A stretch of 46,205 nucleotides of DNA from contig JAUQPW010000039.1 of the NCBI GenBank assembly GCA_030550175.1, positions 1 to 46,205 of the forward strand, written 5' to 3'. The notes below the pieces were generated by a model, which did not search any database, was not told where the DNA came from, and saw nothing but the letters and a program-made list of their open reading frames with translations. The stretch's first letter is position 1; each line of letters starts with the position of its first letter. Both the position numbers and the translations under genes were made by a program. Below, piece by piece: positions 18,492-27,757 of this stretch. The stretch is from a bacterium. Lineage in GTDB: Bacteria > Moduliflexota > Moduliflexia > Moduliflexales > JAUQPW01.

Positions 18492-19949
18492 TTATCCAAT
18501 GTAACCCAGTCCACTTAACCGTTCCCGAATGATCTCTTCCTCCTCGGCTGAAAAACCTTCGTCGGTTGTTACGTTGGATACCTTATCGGCCCGCAGAGAT
18601 TTTCCCTGCATGGAGGAAGGCACAGAATATCCCCCTAACTCCAACAGAGTTGGCGCAATATCTAGTAAACGTACCTTCTCAATTTCACCCTGGAGAGGGT
18701 TATCCGGCGCTACCAGAATAAAGCTCCCAAATTGCCCGTGATTACAGTCATCCAGATAGGGATCATTGCCTTGAAGGTAGAGGGTCTGGTGTCCTACACT
18801 ATCCACCACACGCCAGGAAAAATCACCAAACTGAACCAACAGGTCCGGAACTCCAGGCCTTACCTTTGTGTAAATCTCTTCCGGCTTGAGGACAACTGCT
18901 TCCAGGGATTTACCTTGGTCGTTTGAGATAGCTTTGAGTTTCTTCCCGATTTCATCCCGAAATTTCTCATAATTCACTTCGGAGAGAGTCCCCCGAGGCT
19001 CCCGTCCTTTTACGTTAAAGAATAAACCTGCTGAATATCCCCCCTCACCCCAAACCAGGGTCTTTTCCCAATTCACACTGAGCTGGTTAAAGGAGGTAAT
19101 CTCTTGGGGATATTCATTGAGCACAAGTAAGCCTTCCCTTACCAACCACTCATTCAGACAGAAGCCACCCTCCAGCCGTTGTACACCGTAACACGAAATC
19201 ACCAAAATGAGGGTATCCTCACTCAGGATATCCAGGATGGCTGCCAGTTCGTGATCCAGGTAAAGATAGTAATCCCGAATAACTTCCTGATAGGGATTAC
19301 CCGGCTCATGGAGCGGAGGTTGTGGATCATGGAATCTCCAAAAACCATGCTGCAAACGGTCCGGTCCGATCTCGACCAATTGAAAATAGTCCCAATCTGT
19401 GTTTTGCAAAAAGTATCGGACTACTTGGAAATGTTTGCGGCTCATGGTGTAAATCTCTTCCTGGAGCTGATTTTTTTTATAAAAACGAGGATGTTTAACA
19501 TCCATCGGATAGGAACCTATCAGTTTTCTAATCTGCTTGTTTACCGATGTCGGATAGGTATAAATCTCCTTATGGGGTAAAGGGCAACTTACCCAAACAC
19601 CCTTTCTCTCTTGGGGTGGATACCATAAGGGTACTCCGATAAGGCAGGTTCGCTTCCCCTCCCGGGCTATCTGGCTCCAGATGGAGGGTTCCCATATGGG
19701 TTTTGAGCTAATGAGTTCCAGATTGTTATGAGGGTTATTTGTAGGCTTATCAAGACCCCAGGTTCCCAACGAGCCGGGGTCCTGGCCGGTAGCCATACAC
19801 ATCCAGGCCGGAATTCTATGGGGAGGAATAACAGTCTCCAGGTGGCCATAGCAACCTGCTTCCATTAAGCGACGGAAATTATCCAGGCGTTCATCTCCGA
19901 ATAACAACTCAGGGGTGGCCCCATCGAGACCGATAACTAAGATTTTCAT
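18492..19949 (-). CDS. Phosphodiesterase-like alkaline phosphatase superfamily protein, probably inactive
   Basis: 485 residues from the ATG at 19949, which overlaps the upstream gene's stop by 4 bp (ATGA); a longer open frame to 20114 is only shadow. The fold is that of type I phosphodiesterase/nucleotide pyrophosphatases: VIGLDGATPELL at 5-16, IPAWMCMATGQDPG at 46-59, and PDRLQHGFWRF at 196-206. Compared with the adjacent homologue, the nucleophile Thr is replaced by R45 (PHRIPAW against AQTPVAW). The metal-binding SDHG is replaced by SCYG (252-255), and the Asp of FDTPDR is E193. It therefore appears to be a pseudoenzyme, perhaps regulatory, glycan-binding or a partner of its neighbour. 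The reading frame is intact and full length, so it is not a decayed gene. Confidence 0.85.
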   Translation of the reverse strand: MKILVIGLDGATPELLFGDERLDNFRRLMEAGCYGHLETVIPPHRIPAWMCMATGQDPGSLGTWGLDKPTNNPHNNLELISSKPIWEPSIWSQIAREGKRTCLIGVPLWYPPQERKGVWVSCPLPHKEIYTYPTSVNKQIRKLIGSYPMDVKHPRFYKKNQLQEEIYTMSRKHFQVVRYFLQNTDWDYFQLVEIGPDRLQHGFWRFHDPQPPLHEPGNPYQEVIRDYYLYLDHELAAILDILSEDTLILVISCYGVQRLEGGFCLNEWLVREGLLVLNEYPQEITSFNQLSVNWEKTLVWGEGGYSAGLFFNVKGREPRGTLSEVNYEKFRDEIGKKLKAISNDQGKSLEAVVLKPEEIYTKVRPGVPDLLVQFGDFSWRVVDSVGHQTLYLQGNDPYLDDCNHGQFGSFILVAPDNPLQGEIEKVRLLDIAPTLLELGGYSVPSSMQGKSLRADKVSNVTTDEGFSAEEEEIIRERLSGLGYIG

Positions 19950-21793
19950 ATCAACAGAGATTCTCCTTCCATGGCCGGGCCTTTGGGAACTCCCAAGGCT
20001 GCAAGGATGGTGGGAGCCAGATCCATGAGAGTTGCGTTTTCCCCACGAAACGCCCGGTTCATAAACAATACTCCAGGAACCAGACAGGGATCGATAATAT
20101 GATCTCCTCCCCATTTTTTTATATTATCTTCGAAATGTCCTTCAGGTATTCCACCCAGTGCCGTAGCCCAGGATACCCGATAGCCCTCGGCAAAATTAAC
20201 CAAAAGATCCGGGGATTCCGAAGCATAGGGACCGGTATAGATCTGCTCTCTGGTTACGACACTGCGTATGCCCACTTTTCCTCTAACCGGATCTCCCAGG
20301 CCTGTAAGTCCCTGGATAATAGCAGACTTCACGGTATCTGCTTCATGGGCCTCTACAATCCCCTTTTCTTCTCGCCCCTTCAGGTTCAAATAAATACCTC
20401 CCAGACCCAGAGCATAGGCTTTTGTGCGTTCCCAGTCCACATGGCGGAAAAAATCACCGACTTCTTTCCCCGGTTTAATTCCGTTGCGCAAAGCCAGGAA
20501 GCCATGGTCATACAGCCAGGTATTCAGATGAATTCCCCGCTGAAAGCTGTTCATGCCGTGATCACTAAGTACAACGAACAGGGTTTGATCATCAATGTAT
20601 TGGAGTGCCTTTCCGACCACGGCATCACAGGTGCGATAGTGCTCCGAGAGAACCTGTTTCATATCGGCCGTTACATTCTTTCGATTAGCCGGATGCTCGC
20701 TCTCATTGAATCGCCAAAACATGTGCTGAACGCGATCGGGGGTGTCAAACAAACAAAAGAACCATCCTTCTTCCAAACGCTCCAGTTCATAGAGCATCAT
20801 CTTCTCGCGTTCGCGTAGCACTTCTTCACATTGCGTGAGGTAGGCGATTTCATCAAAGCGTCCGTTGTTTAATCCTCCGTGATCTTCCACCATTCCGGTG
20901 GTATAGAACGTTCCCAACCTGTTGGCTAACTCCCTGGCATACTCGGGAGGAGAACTGATGGGGAATAAGGGTCCTTCCGGGTCGAAGTTGACCGGCGAAG
21001 CATAGAGTTCAAACACCGGGTCTATACGAATCAAATAAAAACGAACCATACCCCGGACCCCCTGCAATAACCCAGTTTTGAACTTTACTTTAAGCCAATC
21101 ACTCCATTTCCCTTCATAGACCTCGAGTATTTTTGGTTGTCCCTCGGATTGAAGGATAATCTTCTTGGCAGAGGGTTCAAGACGGATGGTAATTTCAAAT
21201 TGAAAGTTCGACCGGGTTTTAGGGTTACGGGGTCCTATAATATAGGTGGTCAAGGTATCGGTTCTTTCCTTCTGGACCTTTATCACATTCTCACTTTCCT
21301 GGGCCTGTACATTCTCGGCGGAGGTATAAAACGTTGAGGTTCCCAATCCGCCGCGTAGATCCGGCACACCCATGCCTGCTAACATCCGTCCTTGAATATT
21401 ATCCGGGGGATATGTACAGGGAAAACGTATCAGGATCGAGGGAATCCCGGCTGCCGATAGGAGTTCCCATAGCGGCACGCCCCGTCGCAGGTTCACCACC
21501 TTGGGGGGTAAGTAGGCATTTTTCTGTTCATATCGATTGAGGGAGAAATGGGGAAGGTAAGTCTTAGGATCTCGACGGACAAAGTCAAAGATTCCATGGC
21601 CACCTGGATTGGTGCCGGTGGCAAATGTGGACCACGCTACAGGTGTTTGAGCCGGATACGTTGTGCGAACCCGTGAGTACCCCCCTTGACTTCTTAATTT
21701 CTCCAGGTTCGGCAATTCTCCGGCAGCGAGCATGGATTCTACAATCTTAGGTTCAAATCCATCAAGCCCGATAACAATAACTTTTTTGATCAT
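19946..21793 (-). CDS. Type I phosphodiesterase/nucleotide pyrophosphatase-like protein
   Basis: 615-residue alkaline-phosphatase-superfamily enzyme with a complete active site: D11 (IGLDGFEP), nucleophile T50 in AQTPVAWSTFATG, FDTPDRVQH with D350, D353 and H357, SDHG with D411/H412, and a late GGDH. An insert at about 160-260 distinguishes it from the smaller neighbour. No signal peptide is seen, so it may act in the cytoplasm or need another route out. It would hydrolyse a phosphodiester or pyrophosphate bond, possibly in a nucleotide sugar or lipid-linked intermediate (inference). An AAGGAAAG ribosome site sits five bases before the ATG. It follows the small membrane protein gene by 81 bp and is coupled to the degenerate paralogue. 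Confidence 0.87.
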   Translation of the reverse strand: MIKKVIVIGLDGFEPKIVESMLAAGELPNLEKLRSQGGYSRVRTTYPAQTPVAWSTFATGTNPGGHGIFDFVRRDPKTYLPHFSLNRYEQKNAYLPPKVVNLRRGVPLWELLSAAGIPSILIRFPCTYPPDNIQGRMLAGMGVPDLRGGLGTSTFYTSAENVQAQESENVIKVQKERTDTLTTYIIGPRNPKTRSNFQFEITIRLEPSAKKIILQSEGQPKILEVYEGKWSDWLKVKFKTGLLQGVRGMVRFYLIRIDPVFELYASPVNFDPEGPLFPISSPPEYARELANRLGTFYTTGMVEDHGGLNNGRFDEIAYLTQCEEVLREREKMMLYELERLEEGWFFCLFDTPDRVQHMFWRFNESEHPANRKNVTADMKQVLSEHYRTCDAVVGKALQYIDDQTLFVVLSDHGMNSFQRGIHLNTWLYDHGFLALRNGIKPGKEVGDFFRHVDWERTKAYALGLGGIYLNLKGREEKGIVEAHEADTVKSAIIQGLTGLGDPVRGKVGIRSVVTREQIYTGPYASESPDLLVNFAEGYRVSWATALGGIPEGHFEDNIKKWGGDHIIDPCLVPGVLFMNRAFRGENATLMDLAPTILAALGVPKGPAMEGESLLI

Positions 21794-21874
21794 CTTTCCT
21801 TAGAGCCGTTAATAATACTTCGCAGTAACCTGTTACTCGCTTAATTGCCAATCAGTATTACACTAGACCGATGA

Positions 21875-22066
21875 TTATCGCTTTTTGGTGAAAAATTGCC
21901 AGGCCCTGCGGACCAGATCGACGAAACGATGCCACCACATTAATAAGACACCGAGTATGGCTCCCAAAGCTGAAGCCAGGGGTAAAAATTGATCTGGTCC
22001 AATATAAAGGATCATGGGGAGAATTTGATCCGGTCTGGTAGAAGATATTAAAGTAGGTATAACCAT
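21875..22066 (-). CDS. Small single-pass membrane protein
   Basis: 63 residues with one hydrophobic segment (about 27-46, containing LPLASALGAILGVLLMWW) followed by a basic tail ending FFTKKR, so the C-terminus is probably cytoplasmic. An AGGAGG ribosome site lies about ten bases before the ATG at 22066, the best in the window, which supports a real gene despite its size. It lies 81 bp upstream of the phosphodiesterase-like pair and is likely the first gene of that operon, perhaps recruiting these soluble enzymes to the membrane (inference). I do not recognise a named family. Confidence 0.68.
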   Translation of the reverse strand: MVIPTLISSTRPDQILPMILYIGPDQFLPLASALGAILGVLLMWWHRFVDLVRRAWQFFTKKR

Positions 22067-22468
22067 GATGATAAGTCCTCCTGTATTGTTTTTTAGTAGT
22101 AAATTTCTAGATAGCCAGATAGGAGTAGGTTTTAAATGCCTCTACGTTCCCATGAAAACAATGATAGAAATCTTAGAGTTGTTTATGACCGTTTACTTAG
22201 AAAAAAGAATTTATCCCAGGTACCCTAGAAGTCAAGGTAAAAGGCACCTTTGAGTCTGTATCGGTTTAAAAGGTACCATCCCTAATTCCCCTACACGCCG
22301 GGATAAGACTCATGAATTTCAGATTGGAGTCATTCAGCCTCCACTGGTTGAAATATGCCCTGAGGTTTTCCCAAGGACGGCCCTTCACACCAATCCATTG
22401 CTTGCCTCCAGGGGTTCATCCCCAACCGATTACAGGGTAAATATTTCCTAAGCTCATGGATACCCTTC
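22067..22468. other. 402-bp gene-free stretch with one repeat end
   Basis: Separates the radical SAM gene from the small membrane protein gene. A CGCCGGGATAAG sequence at 22296-22307 matches the terminal repeat of the MITE-like element seen at 32109-32260. Short open frames here have no ribosome site or recognisable domain. The promoter of the phosphodiesterase/sulfatase-like operon is probably here, but I could not place it with confidence. Confidence 0.5.
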
Positions 22469-23833
22469 TTAAGACATGACAAAGGACCAAAAGAGTTTAA
22501 ACTGATTTCCCAGAATACGAAACTGACCCTTACGAAGTCGGGAAAAAACATAGGACGGTCGCAGGTAATACCGGAGATAGGCCTTGCGGGTCATGGCTTT
22601 AAGCTCTTCTAAGGTAAAGCGTCCTACAATAGCTTCCGGAAAAAGGCTATCATCGCTATAACGAACGTGGGGATCATTCTTGACCTGCTCATAGAGTTTG
22701 GTTCCCGGATAAGGGGCTGCGATATGGAAAAGAGGATAATCTGGACCCAGCTCAAGCGCGAAGTTTATAATGTCCTGCATATCTTGATAATCGGATTCAG
22801 GGAATCCGATCATGAAGAAGCAGGCCGTTTCAATCCCGACCTTTTTTACTTTTTTCATTCCTTCCCGAATGGCCCTTATGGTAATACCTTTGTTCACAAT
22901 TTCCAGGGTCTTATCGCTCCCTGCTTCGACACCGAAGTGGATCAATCGGCAGCCGGCCCGCTTCATGTGGTCCAGCAACTCTTCATCTACCAGATCGAAT
23001 CGGGTTTGGCAGCACCAGTTAAACTGGTAATTTTGCTTTATCAGATACTTGCAGAATTCCATAACCTGCTTGCGGAGGACTGTGAATTCCAGGTCTATAA
23101 AATATGCATTACGTATCCCAAAGTTCTTAATTCCGTACTCAACTTCCTGGATCAGTTTCTCGGTATATTTTCGACGTACACCGGCTCCATAGGTTTCTAG
23201 CAGGCAAAAAGTGCATTCAGAAGCACATCCTCGGGACATTTCAAATAAGGAGAAATTAGGTCCCATCACCTCATAATAGTAACGCTTCATGGGTAACAGA
23301 TGAAAAGCCGGTAGAGGCAATTCGTTGAGATTAACCGGCTTTTGATTTGGGTTGGATAGGATCTGATCCCCATTTTTGTAAGTAATTCCAAGAACCTGGG
23401 AAAGGTTTGTATTCTTGCACAGGTCGAGGACGGTTCGTTCGGGTTCTCCACGGATAACCGCCCGAGCTCGAGTCTCCTGTAACATCTCTACCGGTTTGAC
23501 GGTTCCATGGCTTCCCATGACATATACTTCAGGTACTACCTGGTTTAGTGCATGTACAGTTTTCAAGAACGGATTGATGTCTAATTGAGGGCACTGCCAG
23601 CGATCGAGACTGGTCGAAGTAATGAATACTTTATCATACCCCATAGCCCGCCTGGCCACTTCTTGGGGGCCGATCTGTTCGGCATTGGCGTCCAGGATGG
23701 TAACATCTATACCCTCTTTTTCCAGTATTGCAGCACAATTGGCCAGATCCAATGGCGTCCAGGTTCGATTATAAATACGGCCCTTCTTATTTACCAGGTT
23801 TACCTGGAACGGATTTACCAAAAGAACTCTCAT
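22469..23833 (-). CDS. B12-binding-type radical SAM protein
   Basis: 454 residues. The N-terminal part (MRVLLVNPF..., with ILDANAEQI at 46-54 and VMGSHGTVKP at 105-114) has the layout of a cobalamin-binding-like domain; the classic DxHxxG is not seen, so cobalamin binding is uncertain. The radical SAM core has CASECTFC with C203, C207 and C210 for the 4Fe-4S cluster, then GVEAGSD and GFPES, typical of the Elp3/MiaB-like fold. Such proteins often sit in envelope-polysaccharide regions, where they may methylate or rearrange sugars or lipids. The C-terminal 60 residues are basic and Arg/Tyr-rich. An AGGGGG ribosome site precedes the ATG. It is flanked by gene-free DNA on both sides and is probably a single-gene unit. 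Confidence 0.87.
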   Translation of the reverse strand: MRVLLVNPFQVNLVNKKGRIYNRTWTPLDLANCAAILEKEGIDVTILDANAEQIGPQEVARRAMGYDKVFITSTSLDRWQCPQLDINPFLKTVHALNQVVPEVYVMGSHGTVKPVEMLQETRARAVIRGEPERTVLDLCKNTNLSQVLGITYKNGDQILSNPNQKPVNLNELPLPAFHLLPMKRYYYEVMGPNFSLFEMSRGCASECTFCLLETYGAGVRRKYTEKLIQEVEYGIKNFGIRNAYFIDLEFTVLRKQVMEFCKYLIKQNYQFNWCCQTRFDLVDEELLDHMKRAGCRLIHFGVEAGSDKTLEIVNKGITIRAIREGMKKVKKVGIETACFFMIGFPESDYQDMQDIINFALELGPDYPLFHIAAPYPGTKLYEQVKNDPHVRYSDDSLFPEAIVGRFTLEELKAMTRKAYLRYYLRPSYVFSRLRKGQFRILGNQFKLFWSFVMS

Positions 23834-24225
23834 CTTTTATACCCCCTTTTCTAGATTATACGTTTCTCCTATTACCCCCATGGGCTTCGGCCTGACTTTA
23901 TGGAAGATTCTTCCTATCCATTCCCCGCTGATCTCCAGGCAGATAAGCTGAACTTCTTCCAAGCCTGACAAGCCCATGTCGGTTGTTGCCTATCCCTGAA
24001 CGGTATATCTCTGTACCTTTTGAATGAGAACACGACCTGTATCCCAATCAGGAAGTCAGCCTCTTAGCGGAATCGTTGAAAAAGAAGTAATTCCCTCGAA
24101 GTCAAACTTAATCATCTTACAATAAAGGTATTTAGTCTCTCCGGCGTATTGTTTGCCCCTCGTAGAGAATCCCGATTTGCTTAAACCTAAATGACTTCCC
24201 TCTCCCTTACCCCCGGCCCCCTACA

Positions 24226-24371
24226 CGCCAGGATAAGAAGGTCAGCCCCAGCGGGGCGACCTGTTTAACAGGCCGCTGCTACGGAGCTTGAAGAAAATTC
24301 TGAATGGTTGAAACCCTCGACTTGCGTTGGGGGTTACCGACAATTCGCCCCTGACGGGGCTTTTCAGCTTA
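24226..24371. repeat. MITE-like element, degraded copy
   Basis: Begins with CGCCAGGATAAG (24226-24237) and, read on the minus strand, follows the same order of blocks as 32109-32260: GCTGAAAA, a CCCGTCAGGGG hairpin, GGTAACCCCC, TCAAGCTC, AAACAGGTCGCCCCGC and CCTTCTTATCCTGGCG. The terminal repeat at the high-coordinate end is degraded. Confidence 0.7.
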
Positions 24372-24386
24372 ACTTTAAAATGGTCT

Positions 24387-24413
24387 CCCCTCTCCCACAG
24401 CGTGGGAGAGGGG
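24387..24413. repeat. CCCCTCTCCCAC hairpin repeat
   Basis: Perfect 12-bp stem with an AGC loop, followed by GTCAGGGGTGAGGG. The same stem occurs at 43908-43934, and related palindromes at 29890-29917, 39650-39697 and 43969-43996. Confidence 0.75.
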
Positions 24414-24668
24414 TCAGGGGTGAGGGCCGAGAACGATGCAATTTTACAAAAGGTACCAATAACAGAGAGTAAGTATTTTTTATTCATAGGCTATACCAGC
24501 TTATTGCGATTCTAATGGCTCTTGTGATAAATCTACTGTTTTAAATTGATTTTATTTTTATGCAGAGCCTATACCTTTTCGTAAAAAGTACCCTTTTTGG
24601 ATTGAAAGAGACTTATTATTGGCTAATCTTGTATAAGTTGTCATCTTTCAGCCTGGGAGGAAAGATCC

Positions 24669-26222
24669 TTATTTTTCTGGCACGTCTAGTTTTTGGACTT
24701 TTTCGCCGGGGAGTTTAAACCGCCAGATACCATAAATCAGAGATCCCCATAATACAAATAAGGGGAGGGGAGACACCCCACCATTTTCCAAAAATGGGGC
24801 ATATTGGGCTGCCATCTTGGACAGGGTGGTCAGCCAGGGTAGTTGAAAACCCTGGAGAAAGACCTGAATAACCGAATCCAGGATGCCTGTCTGGAAGCTC
24901 TGGTTGCGGACCATGCTCATGCACCAGGATTCTGCAAAGGCAAGGACGGCAAAGGTATAGGCCCATATCCGGGGCATTCGTATCAGGACGGCGACCGTAA
25001 GTAAAAAGAGAAAGGGAATTACCGGGATTATATAGCGAATTCCTGTGTTCCACTGAAGTCGGGTGTATTGAACGCTTCCGAAGAACAGCAGAAAGGCTAC
25101 AAAGAAGATCAGGGCAAACCAGGTTTCCCGGGCCGGAAGGATATTTTTCTTAAAGTGAGTCAGAACGGGAGCAAAAAAAGCAAGTAGTAAAATCGGGGAT
25201 GCTATAAATAACCCAAACTGAGGATCAAACAAAAGTCTCCAGGTGAGTTCTTTGGTAGGCCATCCAACCCCTTGATAGCCAACATCCATCCATTCCTTGG
25301 GAGCCATATGGTGTTGAGGTGGATAGAAGGGGTTTCCAAAACAACTCCACTGATAAAACCAGAGCAAGACCACAGGGCCCATAGCACCGACCGCATACCA
25401 AAGTGAGTCTTTGAATGCCTGTGGGAAGGAAACCGAGTCCATACGTCGCAGGAGGCCATAACAACCCACTAAAAACAAAGCAATACCACCACTATAGTCG
25501 CAGAGAAAAGCCAGACCTCCTAGAAATCCGGCGAGGATGTATCGGAATCGGACCCTGGAGGGGTTTCTTTCTTCCGGTTGCCAAAGGAGACTGAAAGCAA
25601 TGAACGCGAAGCTACCCACCATGAGGTTCTGATTAAGATAACCGGTTCTAAAAAAGATGGGGGTCCCTAGAGCATAGAGTAAGGACATTCCCAGGGAGAG
25701 CTGATTTGAAAGGCCTAATTTGCCCAAGGTGTTGAACATCATGACGGCACTGAGGGCCGAAAGGGGTGCCATAGCAAAGGCCATTGTTACAAAACCTACA
25801 AGTCCAAAGAGCTTATCCAAACCCCTTTCCCGAACCTGCTTGTAGAATTTAACCCGCAAGGGTCGAGGATCTTTATATTCGGCAGATATCTCCTCTCCAG
25901 AGGGAGGTCGTGGCGCTGCCTTGGGATCATAGTGGGCAATCCGATGAATGATGGGTTTAAATATAAAGTAAGGAATAGCCCCTATCATGGAAGCCCCGGG
26001 GTTGGCGCCATGATAGGCCCCCCGACCGGGTATTACAAAAATATCCGGATGAAGATCTGCATATTTATCGAGTCGAAAGGAAAAATCATCGACGATACTC
26101 AAAACCAGATAATGTTCCCGCACAAAATCCGTTGCAAAATGTAAAACAAAGATCATCCAGCAGGTCAAAAAAAGTCGAATTTGGATAGCTCGCAGTGATA
26201 AATTTGTTAAGTTCATCTCCAT
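24669..26222 (-). CDS. Polytopic membrane protein, GT-C/ArnT-like
   Basis: 517 residues with about ten membrane segments. After the first segment comes a loop with SIVDDFSFRLDKYADLHPD and PGRGAYHGANPGASMIG (residues 43-80), a conserved outside loop of a family commonly left as hypothetical or GT39-related. The acidic pair D45/D46 is in the position expected for a GT-C catalytic Asp. It probably transfers a sugar from a lipid carrier outside the membrane (inference). A GGGGGA ribosome site precedes the ATG at 26222. It starts 19 bp after the flippase stop, so it is probably cotranscribed with flippase, methyltransferase and GT2. Confidence 0.72.
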   Translation of the reverse strand: MEMNLTNLSLRAIQIRLFLTCWMIFVLHFATDFVREHYLVLSIVDDFSFRLDKYADLHPDIFVIPGRGAYHGANPGASMIGAIPYFIFKPIIHRIAHYDPKAAPRPPSGEEISAEYKDPRPLRVKFYKQVRERGLDKLFGLVGFVTMAFAMAPLSALSAVMMFNTLGKLGLSNQLSLGMSLLYALGTPIFFRTGYLNQNLMVGSFAFIAFSLLWQPEERNPSRVRFRYILAGFLGGLAFLCDYSGGIALFLVGCYGLLRRMDSVSFPQAFKDSLWYAVGAMGPVVLLWFYQWSCFGNPFYPPQHHMAPKEWMDVGYQGVGWPTKELTWRLLFDPQFGLFIASPILLLAFFAPVLTHFKKNILPARETWFALIFFVAFLLFFGSVQYTRLQWNTGIRYIIPVIPFLFLLTVAVLIRMPRIWAYTFAVLAFAESWCMSMVRNQSFQTGILDSVIQVFLQGFQLPWLTTLSKMAAQYAPFLENGGVSPLPLFVLWGSLIYGIWRFKLPGEKVQKLDVPEK

Positions 26223-26241
26223 GTCCCCCGTTTAAGCTACT

Positions 26242-27669
26242 TTACCTGCTTCCCAGGGTCCGCGTACGGATATCGGTGACCAAACCCGGTTGTAAAAAAA
26301 GCAGCACAACCCCATATAATACCACCGCTGTACCACATCCTATCCAGAAATTAAAGGCAGGTAACAGGGGAAGCAGGATTATCATTATAGCCCCGGCAAG
26401 TAGTGGTTTAAGTAAGTGAGGCCAGATCGGTATCGGTGTAATCTTGTAATGTACAAAATAGTAGGCCAGAATCCCGGTCAGGACTTCCGAGCCCAGCATA
26501 GTCCATGCGGCTCCTAGTGATCCGTACCGTGGAATAAGTAAGAGGTTAAAAATAGCCCCGGCTCCGGTCCCTAGCGTGGTACTGAGGAAGTCCAGATTCT
26601 GTTGACCCAATCCAACGAGCAGGTAGCGGTAGTGGCTGCTTACCAAGGAAACCGGAACAAACCAGATGAGTACTTGAAGGATATGGATTCCTTGCTGGTA
26701 TTGGGTTCCGTAAACAACAGGTATTAGTTGACCTGCGAAGAGGGTGACCATCGTACTCAGAAACCCGGTTGCCCAGGTCGTTACCTGAAGAGAGGTCCCC
26801 ATGAAGCGCTGCAAGGTTTCAGAGGGTTGATGGGCGCAACGGGCAATGGAAGGGAGCAGGTTGAAGAGATAAAGGGCCCCAAAGGTATTTAGGGCTAATA
26901 CAATCCGATGAGCGGAACCGAACCAACCAACCTCCTTACTGTCCATCAACATTCCAAGGAAGATGGTAGAAAGATAAAGTTTAAGTGCCATCATCATCTG
27001 ACTCAGGCAGATAGGTAGAGTTTGCCGAAAGAGGGATCCTATAAAGCTAACATCAAAACGGAGTCGGAGTGGGCCAAAATAGTATCGAAAGAGACCGAGA
27101 TTGAAGGCGACGGCACTGCTGGTGGCAACCACTTCGATCAGGGCTACAGCCCAGGTCTGTTCCGGTTTACGAATGAATAGAAAGACCCCGGCCGTAAAAA
27201 TGAACTGCCGCACCAGGGAGGTTATGGCCACCCACTGCATCTGGTCGTAGGCTTGAAAGACCCATTTCAAAAGTCCCGGTATCCCGAACAGGGTTAAACC
27301 ATAGAGCAGAACCACTTGTTTTACCAGCCAGGGTTTATCAATGATACCAACCAGAATCGCCAATACGACAAAGGCTCCCAGGGATAGTAGAAAACGTGCC
27401 GTCATAATAGATGCGGTGAAGTAGATGACGATGTTCTTATTCCTGGCAACTTCAACTGCTCCATACTTATCGAAACCTCCATCCACGAGCAGACTGAAAA
27501 CAAAAGCCACCGCTATGGCAAACTCAACGATGCCAAAAGCATCCGGTCCCAGTACCCGAGCCAGATAGGCAAACGCCACCATGGTGAGAATCTTACAGAG
27601 GAGTTCCCCTCCGGATAAGATGATAAAATTTATGGCCAGATTAGGAGTTTTAAAAGTTTGATGACCCAT
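26242..27669 (-). CDS. Wzx-like polysaccharide flippase (MOP superfamily)
   Basis: 475 residues forming 12-14 membrane segments. The N-terminal FIILSGGELLCKILTMVAFAYLARVLGP and the following GIVEFA are the standard opening of bacterial oligosaccharide flippases. GAGAIFNLLLIPRYGSLGAAW is the matching family motif in the second half. By family knowledge it moves an undecaprenyl-diphosphate-linked repeat unit across the inner membrane. No Wzy polymerase or Wzz chain-length protein is recognisable in the window. It is 88 bp after the methyltransferase gene and 19 bp before the GT-C-like gene. Confidence 0.88.
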   Translation of the reverse strand: MGHQTFKTPNLAINFIILSGGELLCKILTMVAFAYLARVLGPDAFGIVEFAIAVAFVFSLLVDGGFDKYGAVEVARNKNIVIYFTASIMTARFLLSLGAFVVLAILVGIIDKPWLVKQVVLLYGLTLFGIPGLLKWVFQAYDQMQWVAITSLVRQFIFTAGVFLFIRKPEQTWAVALIEVVATSSAVAFNLGLFRYYFGPLRLRFDVSFIGSLFRQTLPICLSQMMMALKLYLSTIFLGMLMDSKEVGWFGSAHRIVLALNTFGALYLFNLLPSIARCAHQPSETLQRFMGTSLQVTTWATGFLSTMVTLFAGQLIPVVYGTQYQQGIHILQVLIWFVPVSLVSSHYRYLLVGLGQQNLDFLSTTLGTGAGAIFNLLLIPRYGSLGAAWTMLGSEVLTGILAYYFVHYKITPIPIWPHLLKPLLAGAIMIILLPLLPAFNFWIGCGTAVVLYGVVLLFLQPGLVTDIRTRTLGSR

Positions 27670-27757
27670 GGATGGAGTATTCTTTTAGCCGTAATCGGCA
27701 ATTTAAATGAATAAAATCACGCAAATTTCTGAAGAAGTGTGAAGGCTGCATCGGGCT

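Larger units (their letters stand above)
23834..24668. other. 835-bp gene-free region with several repeats
   Basis: No credible gene: the few short open frames run through repeats. It contains a degraded copy of the MITE-like element (24226-24371) and a CCCCTCTCCCAC hairpin (24387-24413). GCCCCTGACGGGGC followed by TTTT near 24348-24365 looks like a plus-strand terminator but belongs to the repeat. The rest shows nothing I recognise. It must hold the promoter of the radical SAM gene near its low-coordinate end. Confidence 0.6.

Noticed and set aside
19950..20114. Longer N-terminus for the phosphodiesterase-like protein
   Set aside because: It reads the neighbouring gene in another frame; the ATGA overlap at 19946-19949 gives the natural start.
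24348..24365. Rho-independent terminator on the plus strand
   Set aside because: The stem and T-run are part of the MITE-like element, and no plus-strand gene precedes it.
24242..24515. Two short open frames on opposite strands in the 835-bp gap
   Set aside because: Both run through the MITE-like element and the CCCCTCTCCC hairpin, with no ribosome site or domain.
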